DNA from: an uncultured Methanobrevibacter sp.
GTDB lineage: Archaea; Methanobacteriota; Methanobacteria; Methanobacteriales; Methanobacteriaceae
Assembly (NCBI RefSeq): GCF_900314695.1
Contig: NZ_OMWD01000047.1
Location: 1-13,834, forward strand
Direction of reading: 5' to 3'
DNA: 13,834 bases
Each line of letters begins with the position of its first letter. Position 1 is the first letter of the stretch. Positions 8,437 to 13,834 of this stretch are shown piece after piece. The notes under the pieces were generated by a model. The model did no database searches, was not told the DNA's origin, and saw only the letters and a list, made by a program, of their open reading frames with translations. The position numbers were made by a program, and so were the translations under genes.

Positions 8437-10666
8437 GAGTATACATTCCTTCCATAGCGAATTCGTGTGTTCCTCCGGACAATACTCCCATACTTATTTT
8501 AAATTGATTATCTTTAATGGTGAGCAAGTCTCCAAACAGATTTTCATCATCTCTAATTCCTGCTAAAACAGTATAATTATTATCTAAATTAGATCCCCAC
8601 TCGAAAACGCCATCAAGAATATAATCCATACCATATGATCCATCTTTTTCATCTATTTTTAAATTCAAATCATATTCATTGAACTGCAAATTAATTTTCC
8701 TTGTGGTTGATTCTGAATATATGTTTCTGTAACCAGTAGTTGCATAATTGTAATCAAAAACACAGTTAGTTATATTTACAAGATCGTTAGAGCCGCTGGC
8801 TATATAAATAGCCCCTCCCAATTTTGCTCCATTTCCTATAAACTTAGTATCATGTACTTTAAGTTTGCTGGCATATATTGCTCCACCATTATTTGGGGCT
8901 TGATTACCGGTAAATTCTGAGTTGGTAACTGTTACATCTGAAGAAGAATCAGCATAGATAGCTCCTCCCCCGTGACCACCATAATAAATATTAGAAGTGA
9001 AAGTACAATCATCTATATTTACAACAGTATTACTTAAATCCATCATACCACTTGATTCGAAAGTATTGCCATTCAGTACCAGATTTGCATTTCGTGCAAT
9101 AATTGTGCATCCAGGTAAATCTCCAAAAGGTCGAATATTTTTAAATTCACAATTTGAAATGGTACACTGCTGATTAGCATCGAAGATTAATGCATTACTT
9201 AACCGGCCTGCCATAGTTATATGTTCCATAGTGAGTTGGGAATTCGAATCAACATGCAATACATAATTTTTTTGAGAAATAGGTGAAAAAACAACAGGAT
9301 TCAAAGAAGAATACTCTTTAGGCATAATTGTTACCTTTTTATTTGAAATTTTCACCATAAAGTTAGCAGAATCAGTGTAAGTTCCACCTTCTACAGTAAT
9401 TACCCCGGATCCGCCACTAGGAATAGCATTTACAGCAGCACTTAAAGTTTCAAATACCTTATCACCATCTAAAACAAAATTAGGTTCCATAATAGAAAAA
9501 GTATTTCCTGAATACTCATATTTTGCTTCCCAATTTTTCATCATGTAAACTGTATAGGTTCCTTTCTCCAGATTAGAGAAAGTTGCCTCATCTCCATCAT
9601 TACATGGTTTTCTATCATAATAATTACCACCTTTATATAAAACAGCATAATTCACATCATCGTTAACATCAGGAGTTATATGAACTGTTTTAGCAGGAGC
9701 ATCCACTACAATATCAAGGGACCCGCTTCCTATAAAACGACAATTGTTAAAAGTATGAGATCCGCCATCTTTATCAAGAACATTGTTTCCATTTGGAGCA
9801 GTATTGCCCTCAAAATAACAGTTATTAAAGGTAGCTGAAGCATCATCTTCAGCACAGACTGCTCCACCTCCATTGTCTGCTTTATTGTTTGTGAACCGGC
9901 AATTATTAGCTATGAGTGAAGCATCGGATTCATCAAGAAAGATTGCTCCTCCCCAACCAAAACCTCCAGCAATGTTCTTACCGGCTTCATTGTTATCAAA
10001 TATACAGTTGTTAAAGGTCACAGATCCATGTATGATCCTAATAGCACCACCATCACTAGCTAAAGATCCGTCCCCTCCATTTCTAAAGGTTATGTCATTG
10101 AAAGTGATATGTGCATCTTTATCATCTATCTTAAAAAACCAATATGTATTCTTTTGGCCGTCAAAAATAACTTCATCACCAGAATTATAAGGCTGGAATG
10201 TTATCCATACTCCATCACTAATTGTAATTTCCCGTTCAGCTGAATCGTAACCCCATGCTCTTGCTTTAAGATATATTGTTCCTCCATTATTATCACAGGC
10301 ATCATCAACGGCATCATCCAAATCTCCGTACCATTTGCCCGCATAATAAAAGTTTGGGTTTTCTCCAAGCAAATCATCATCTGAAGCGGAAAGCACCTCT
10401 TCACCTGCATTAGAAGAAGCACCTGCCTTTACTTTCCCATCGGATATTTCATCCGAGTTATCATTTGCACTAATTTCAACATCACTGCCCGCTTCACTTT
10501 CAAGCGAAGTGGCATTGTCTTGTAAAGCAACGGAAACCGTTGCAATATCAGTATCGCTGATCTCCTCCAGCAACGTATCATTTGTATCAGCCGCAGAAAT
10601 TGCACCGATACACATAATCATCACAAGAGACATTATCAGCAATATCCCTATCGTTTTTTTCTTCAT
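8402..10666 (-). CDS. Adhesin-like protein, N-terminal secreted part (754 aa)
   Basis: Predicted surface adhesin of the beta-helix/Ig-like type. Start: I chose ATG 10666 over the longer frame from 10795 because it follows GAGGT with 8-base spacing and opens directly into a signal peptide (MKKKTIGILLIM..., hydrophobic core, AISAA about residues 22-26). The 43 extra codons look like non-coding leader. Domains: acidic Ser/Asp/Glu-rich linker (27-100), beta-helix with GGAI and FxxN repeats (about 105-315), Ig-like (316-393), second beta-helix (394-647) ending in a NIYS cap, then an Ig-like domain (650-754). The stop TAA at 8404-8402 falls right after FYLR, inside an Ig-like strand. The same domain type continues in the +1 frame downstream, so the product as read is truncated and has no visible cell-surface anchor. 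It is divergent from the two TetR genes. Family assignment is firm; the binding partner is unknown. Confidence 0.9.
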   Translation of the reverse strand: MKKKTIGILLIMSLVMIMCIGAISAADTNDTLLEEISDTDIATVSVALQDNATSLESEAGSDVEISANDNSDEISDGKVKAGASSNAGEEVLSASDDDLLGENPNFYYAGKWYGDLDDAVDDACDNNGGTIYLKARAWGYDSAEREITISDGVWITFQPYNSGDEVIFDGQKNTYWFFKIDDKDAHITFNDITFRNGGDGSLASDGGAIRIIHGSVTFNNCIFDNNEAGKNIAGGFGWGGAIFLDESDASLIANNCRFTNNKADNGGGAVCAEDDASATFNNCYFEGNTAPNGNNVLDKDGGSHTFNNCRFIGSGSLDIVVDAPAKTVHITPDVNDDVNYAVLYKGGNYYDRKPCNDGDEATFSNLEKGTYTVYMMKNWEAKYEYSGNTFSIMEPNFVLDGDKVFETLSAAVNAIPSGGSGVITVEGGTYTDSANFMVKISNKKVTIMPKEYSSLNPVVFSPISQKNYVLHVDSNSQLTMEHITMAGRLSNALIFDANQQCTISNCEFKNIRPFGDLPGCTIIARNANLVLNGNTFESSGMMDLSNTVVNIDDCTFTSNIYYGGHGGGAIYADSSSDVTVTNSEFTGNQAPNNGGAIYASKLKVHDTKFIGNGAKLGGAIYIASGSNDLVNITNCVFDYNYATTGYRNIYSESTTRKINLQFNEYDLNLKIDEKDGSYGMDYILDGVFEWGSNLDNNYTVLAGIRDDENLFGDLLTIKDNQFKISMGVLSGGTHEFAMEGMYTQGDSNDHFYLR

Positions 10667-10674
10667 TTTAAAAT

Positions 10675-10679
10675 ACCTC
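10675..10679 (-). promoter_or_regulatory. Ribosome binding site of the adhesin gene
   Basis: GAGGT on the minus strand, 8 bases before ATG 10666. It decides the start in favour of the signal-peptide methionine. An alternative ATG at 10681 overlaps the site itself and is unlikely. Confidence 0.6.
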
Positions 10680-10764
10680 ATCGTATATGCAATTAAAGAA
10701 AATATTAGAAATAATATTGATTGAGATGTCCAATATTTTCTTATTAATATTTTTTCTTTAATTG

Positions 10765-10774
10765 TTTTATAAAG
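10765..10774 (-). promoter_or_regulatory. Candidate TATA box for the adhesin gene
   Basis: CTTTATAAAA on the minus strand, a reasonable archaeal TATA element. It would put the transcript start near 10740 and leave a 5' leader of about 75 bases before ATG 10666. A second candidate, GTTATATT near 10822-10829, touches the first operator-like repeat and would imply a leader of about 130 bases. The region is so AT-rich that neither is certain. Confidence 0.35.
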
Positions 10775-10826
10775 ATTATGATGATTAATGGGCAAAAACT
10801 ACAAAATCAGTTATTATTTTCCAATA

Positions 10827-10844
10827 TAACAGAACGTTAGTTCT
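10827..10844. promoter_or_regulatory. TetR-type operator candidate 1
   Basis: TAACAGAACGTTAGTTCT contains inverted arms AGAAC/GTTCT separated by four bases. Its first 16 bases recur with one mismatch at 10855-10870, 28 bases further on. Palindromes centred on AACGTT are typical of TetR-family binding sites, and two tetR genes start just downstream. Assignment is by position and symmetry only. Confidence 0.55.
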
Positions 10845-10854
10845 TATTTTTCAC

Positions 10855-10872
10855 TAACAGAACGTTCGTTTT
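10855..10872. promoter_or_regulatory. TetR-type operator candidate 2
   Basis: TAACAGAACGTTCGTTTT contains the perfect 8-bp palindrome GAACGTTC, with outer AAC/GTT matches. It lies directly upstream of, and abuts, the TATA-like sequences of the first tetR gene. A bound regulator here would be expected to block assembly of TBP/TFB, consistent with autorepression. Confidence 0.6.
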
Positions 10873-10902
10873 CTATATCATTTAATAACTATAAAATATA
10901 AA
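10872..10902 (+). promoter_or_regulatory. Candidate promoter of the tetR pair
   Basis: Two TATA-like stretches are present: TTCTATAT (10871-10878) and CTATAAAATATAAA (10889-10902). The first would give a leader of about 10 bases and the second an essentially leaderless mRNA starting at ATG 10914. No Shine-Dalgarno sequence precedes that ATG, which fits leaderless or very short-leader translation. Confidence 0.4.
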
Positions 10903-10913
10903 TTGTTCAATGT

Positions 10914-11522
10914 ATGAATACAAAACAGTTAATTTTAGAAAATACTTTAAAATTAATGATAGAAAAACAAGACTCTCTCATTTCTATTAGAGAAATAAGT
11001 GCATCCTCCGGAATTGCAATTGGTGGAATATATCACTATTTTTCAAACAAAGAAGAGATATATAAAGAAATTACTGAAAGATACTATATAAACTATTACA
11101 AAATCAATATAGATGAACTCCGGAAGATAAAGGGAAATGCAAAAGAGAAACTCCACGACGTCATGGCTGAAATTTTTAAGCAAAAAGAAACCGGAATCAA
11201 GATTGAAACGATTGATGATGAAATAGACTACAGAATCATATTGGCGATTTTGACTGCAAATGGATTTGCTCATGAAAATTTTCAGGATTTATGCCAAATC
11301 CTCCTAAACGAATTGAAGGAATTATTCACAGAAATTATTAATGAAGGTCAAAAAAACAGGGAAATCCGACAAGACCTACCAACCGAAGACCTTGTAGAGT
11401 CATTAATTATCATGTACATGGGAATTGAATATAAATGGGAGCTGTATCTAATTGATGATATGATTTCAACCTTTGAAGATAATTTTAATTTGCAATGGGA
11501 AAAGATAAGATTCAGAGAATAA
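10914..11522 (+). CDS. TetR-family transcriptional regulator 1
   Basis: 202 residues, the normal length for the family. The N-terminal TetR DNA-binding domain is clear: residues 24-43 form the helix-turn-helix (SIREISASSGIAIGGIYHYF), followed by SNKEEIY, the usual end of the motif. The C-terminal two thirds are all-helical and would bind a ligand and dimerise; the ligand cannot be inferred. It is divergent from the giant adhesin gene, with two operator-like repeats between them, and 32 bases upstream of a paralogue with the same opening MNTKxLILExTLKL. It is probably a dimeric cytoplasmic repressor acting on its own promoter; control of the adhesin is an inference from position. No SD is seen upstream. 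Confidence 0.9.
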   Translation: MNTKQLILENTLKLMIEKQDSLISIREISASSGIAIGGIYHYFSNKEEIYKEITERYYINYYKINIDELRKIKGNAKEKLHDVMAEIFKQKETGIKIETIDDEIDYRIILAILTANGFAHENFQDLCQILLNELKELFTEIINEGQKNREIRQDLPTEDLVESLIIMYMGIEYKWELYLIDDMISTFEDNFNLQWEKIRFRE

Positions 11523-11554
11523 TTAATTAACTATTAAAAACATTGTGTGGTTAG

Positions 11555-12157
11555 ATGAACACTAAAGATTTGATTCTTGAAAAAACACTAAAATTAATAT
11601 TAGATAAAGGCACAATCGACATTTCAATTAGTGAAATTCGAAATTGCACTGGGCTGACAACCGGAGGCATATATTATCATTTTTCAGATAAAAATGACAT
11701 ATTTGAAGCAATTATGCAAAAGTATATGGTGGATTATATTAAAATCGATTTTGATAAAATCCATCTTGAAGGTTCCACAAAGGACAGAATCCATGATGCA
11801 TTGCTTTATATTTTACATCACTTCATAAACGGTAGGGAAATTGAAAGCATAAATGAAAAAATCAATTATAGAAGCGTATTTATGCTTTTAACCTCAACAG
11901 GATATGCCAATGATGATGTTAGAAGAGTAATTTCACAAACAGGAAATGATATTGGAATATTTTTAACCGACCTTGTCGAAGATGGTAAAATGCAAAATGA
12001 AATCAGAAAAGATTTTTCAAGTAAAAACATTGCCGAATCATTGTATATCATGTATATGGGAATTCAATGCGTTTGGTTAGATTTCCCAAGTGCGGATATT
12101 GATCTCATTTTTGAGAAAAACTTTGAAATGGCATGGCAGGCCATCGAATACCAGTGA
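11555..12157 (+). CDS. TetR-family transcriptional regulator 2 (tandem paralogue)
   Basis: 200 residues with a TetR helix-turn-helix at about 24-43 (SISEIRNCTGLTTGGIYYHF) and SDKNDIF after it. It aligns with regulator 1 over the whole length, sharing MNTKxLILExTLKL, GGIYxxFSxK, NEIRxDxxxxxxxESLxIMYMGI and the C-terminal region, so the pair arose by duplication. The recognition-helix residues differ (GIAIGGIYHY versus GLTTGGIYYH), so DNA preference may differ somewhat. The 32-base gap with no obvious promoter or strong SD suggests co-transcription with regulator 1, perhaps allowing heterodimers. Targets and ligand are unknown. Confidence 0.9.
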   Translation: MNTKDLILEKTLKLILDKGTIDISISEIRNCTGLTTGGIYYHFSDKNDIFEAIMQKYMVDYIKIDFDKIHLEGSTKDRIHDALLYILHHFINGREIESINEKINYRSVFMLLTSTGYANDDVRRVISQTGNDIGIFLTDLVEDGKMQNEIRKDFSSKNIAESLYIMYMGIQCVWLDFPSADIDLIFEKNFEMAWQAIEYQ

Positions 12158-12304
12158 AAAACTATTTTAAATTTAATAAAACAAGAAAAAAAATAATTAA
12201 AATTCATGACATATTAAGAGTAACCCACCTTCTGTTTAACAGGTTATTAATTAATTATTTGCCTAAATTACTACTTTTTCTGACAAATATTTAGATACAG
12301 AAAA

Positions 12305-12649
12305 CTAAATATTATTTTCCATGTTAATGATTAACTGCTCCGTGCCGTCATTTAATTGCATAATCAAATCATTTAAATAATACTTAAACTGACTAATTAC
12401 TTCTGCTTCTTCATTCCAATGAGTATTTTCATACTTCCTTACTTCCACCTATTTTTCATAGCCTACACCTACATCAAAGTATTTCGCTTGTATCTCTTCT
12501 TGCAACTGTTGGAGCTGATGATAACTAAAAAGTAAGTCATTAATTTTATAATCCAATAATTAAAACTGTGCCTTATCTCATGCCATCTTCATTGCCAAAA
12601 ATGTATTCAATACACAATGTTCATAAGTATTAAGCCCATCATACGACTT
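12305..12649 (-). pseudogene. Eroded unknown gene (three in-frame stops)
   Basis: One frame on the minus strand reads as convincing protein, for example LQQLQEEIQAKYFDVGVGY, NTHWNEEAEVISQFKYYLND and QLNDGTEQLIINMENN before a final TAG at 12307. It is broken by TGA at 12580, TAA at 12562 and TAG at 12451. Two of these (TGA after KMA, TAG after YEK) are one change away from Trp TGG. The residue bias (Glu, Gln, Lys, Asn, Tyr) suggests a helical, possibly coiled-coil, protein. No start codon or SD could be fixed and I do not recognise the family. It has no signal peptide or membrane segment. It probably decayed together with its neighbours. Confidence 0.5.
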
Positions 12650-12650
12650 T

Positions 12651-12688
12651 AAAAAAAGAAAATAATAACTATTTAACTTAAATAGTTA
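12651..12688 (-). terminator. Terminator-like hairpin after the acyltransferase remnant
   Basis: A perfect 9-bp inverted repeat TAACTATTT/AAATAGTTA (12666-12674 and 12680-12688) with a 5-base loop, followed on the minus strand by a T-rich run (TTATTTTCTTTTTTT). The acyltransferase stop codon lies inside the stem. The stem is AT-only, so the U-tract is likely the main signal, as in archaea. Confidence 0.55.
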
Positions 12689-13140
12689 TCAAATTTCAAG
12701 TAGATATTTTCTTCCAAATTAGCAAGTCTGGATTTGACTTTTAATTTTCTGAATAACAATTCCCGTATCCAGTCAATTAAAGAACATGCAACAAATATTC
12801 CCACACCAACAAGAATTATGCCAATAATCATGGAAATTGGATCCATATTTGCTAAAAATGCGAATTTTTTGGCCAAGACATACTTGTCAACTATCATATT
12901 ATCATGTATCAGGTAAACACCGAAACAAACTGGAGCGAAGAATTTAATCATGGATATTGAAAATGATTTGGTAATTTTAATATTTTTAAAGACACAGAAT
13001 AATGCAATACCACCTATAAAGTATAATGGAGACAAATAACAATTAAATGAATATAATCCAAATCCAGTTTCTATTAAACCTAAAGACTCCGAAATATATC
13101 TTATTGACCAAGATATTAAAGAACAAACAATTTGAACCAC
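12673..13140 (-). pseudogene. Acyltransferase-3 family membrane protein, C-terminal remnant
   Basis: 155 codons from a GTG at the transposon border; family members usually have about 330-380 residues, so roughly the first half or more is missing. Several hydrophobic helices are visible, including YLSPLYFIGGIALFCVF and SMIIGIILVGVGIFVACSLI. FAPVCFGVYLIHDNMI matches the conserved late segment (GVYLIH) of Acyl_transf_3 proteins, which transfer acetyl or succinyl groups to cell-envelope polysaccharides. The frame becomes transposon sequence at about 13138, so the gene was interrupted by the insertion, and the catalytic N-terminal His region is not present here. Any product is expected to be non-functional. 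A terminator-like hairpin overlaps its stop. Confidence 0.7.
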
Positions 13141-13161
13141 CCCACCCTAAAGAGGGTGGGG
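13140..13161 (-). repeat. Subterminal right-end hairpin of the element
   Basis: A perfect 9-bp inverted repeat CCCCACCCT/AGGGTGGGG with a 4-base loop, conspicuously GC-rich in an AT-rich region. Between it and the tnpB stop are two nested stems: CCTGAA/TTCAGG (13165-13170 and 13205-13210) and ACTTAA/TTAAGT (13179-13184 and 13196-13201). In this transposon class the right-end region is recognised by the transposase and also encodes the 3' part of the omega/re RNA guide used by TnpB. Guide function here is an inference. Confidence 0.7.
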
Positions 13162-13210
13162 ATTCCTGAATTTTTTTCACTTAATAATGGTTAATTTAAG
13201 TATTTTCAGG

Positions 13211-13834
13211 CTAATCCCCGTTGAACCAGCGGTTTAGAATATTAATTGCTGCGTTTATGTCTCTATCAAGTATTTTTCCGCATTTTGGACATTTCCAGTT
13301 GCGTGTTTTGACTTTTAACTCTTTGTTTATGTGTCCGCAGTGGTGGCATGTTCGGCTTGTGTTGTGTGGTTTTACGAATTGTACGCATCATGTTTTGCTC
13401 TCCTCCGATTAAGATCTTGATAGTAGAGTAGTTTTCTTCAAAGACTATGGTATCATATTTTTTGACTATGTTGTAGGTTAGTTTTTCAATGTAGTCATTT
13501 AATTGGTTTGTTCTTTTGTTGTACCATTTTTGTAGTCTTTTTTTGTAGTTTTTTTCCATCGTCTGCTCATGTTTCTGCATTTGGACATTACTCTGTTGAT
13601 GTGTTTGATCATTTGGTTGTCATGGTCAACATCAAAGAATTCTTTTTGTCTTTCGCTTGTGACTAGCCATCCGTTTTTGTTGGAATTGATATCACATCCA
13701 ATGTGCTCTCCGGTTAATGGTAATTGTTCTGGTGTATCAGTTTCAATGTTGAATGATGCATAGTGGTTTAATCCGTCATAATATACTGTGATGTTGTTGA
13801 ATTTGGTGTCTGGACTGTTTAATAAATCCAGGTA
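13211..13834 (-). pseudogene. tnpB: tnpB (OrfB) RNA-guided nuclease, frameshifted and incomplete
   Basis: TnpB is the RNA-guided RuvC-like nuclease of IS200/IS605 elements. Three pieces are seen, each in its own frame. Piece 1 (13834 to about 13560) contains GCDINSNKNGW, which fits the RuvC-I Asp, and continues to a TAA at 13501. Piece 2 (about 13580 to 13390) contains KRLQKWYNKR and YDTIVFEENYS, fitting the RuvC-II Glu. Piece 3 (about 13390 to 13211) contains a zinc ribbon, TCHHCGH...WKCPKCGK, and DRDINAAINILNRW, the RuvC-III Asp, ending NGD-TAG. The distance from the RuvC-II Glu to the zinc ribbon is much shorter than usual, so an internal deletion is likely as well as two frameshifts. The piece 1/2 switch lies near two A7 runs (13538-13556). 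The N-terminal part is outside the window. The protein cannot be made intact. Confidence 0.85.

Larger units (their letters stand above)
13137..13834 (-). mobile_element. IS200/IS605-type (IS1341-like) element, 3' part
   Basis: A broken tnpB is followed by about 70 bases of structured non-coding sequence ending in a strong hairpin, which is the usual right end of IS605-group elements. The element interrupts the acyltransferase gene at about 13137. The left end, any tnpA and the target site lie beyond the window. Confidence 0.7.

Noticed and set aside
8402..8440. Phase variation by slipped-strand mispairing at the adhesin break
   Set aside because: There is no homopolymer or short tandem repeat at the junction to support slippage.
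1..10666. CRISPR array or DNA-level satellite in the repetitive region
   Set aside because: The repeats are degenerate at DNA level, coding and domain-sized, without uniform short repeats and spacers.
10667..10795. 43-codon N-terminal extension of the adhesin frame up to ATG 10795
   Set aside because: It would bury the signal peptide, overlaps the likely promoter and has no SD, whereas ATG 10666 has a GAGGT and starts the signal peptide.
12210..12250. Short palindrome CTGTTTAACAG after the second tetR as a terminator
   Set aside because: The stem has no loop and no direct T-run on the plus strand, so it is too weak to call.
12305..12649. Recoding of TGA/TAG (tryptophan, selenocysteine or pyrrolysine) in the broken gene
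   Set aside because: A TAA stop also interrupts the frame, no supporting RNA element is seen, and the genes around use normal stops.

Overview
The window looks like part of a gut methanogenic archaeon of the order Methanobacteriales, most likely Methanobrevibacter (Methanosphaera is the main alternative). The evidence is an AT-rich genome, archaeal TATA-like promoters, a giant secreted adhesin-like protein (ALP) built from parallel beta-helix and bacterial-Ig-like repeats, and a TnpB-type transposon relic. I assign this from protein style alone; no rRNA or tRNA is present.

Bases 1-10666, minus strand: one enormous ALP locus split into two reading frames. The 5' part (10666 to 8402, 754 codons) carries the signal peptide, an acidic linker, two beta-helix blocks and Ig-like domains, and stops in the middle of an Ig-like domain. 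The coding sequence then carries on in the +1 frame without a gap and stays open for 2,808 codons to the left edge of the window. Four more beta-helix blocks and many Ig-like domains follow, and the C-terminus lies outside the window. Deleting a single base near 8402 would give one protein of more than 3,500 residues. This frameshift is the most notable observation in the window.

Bases 10667-12157: a divergent regulatory region with two copies of a near-identical 16-bp TetR-type operator candidate, followed on the plus strand by two tandem paralogous TetR-family regulators. The layout suggests they control themselves and possibly the adhesin. No ligand or target can be read from the sequence.

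Bases 12158-13834: a decay zone, all coding remnants on the minus strand. It holds an eroded unknown gene with three internal stops, a terminator-like hairpin, the C-terminal part of an acyltransferase-3 family membrane protein cut off by an insertion, and the 3' end of an IS200/IS605-type element. The element's tnpB is scattered over three frames, but its 3'-end hairpin is intact.

No clearly new biological system is evident. The best candidates for follow-up are the frameshifted giant adhesin and the two-regulator, two-operator module beside it.
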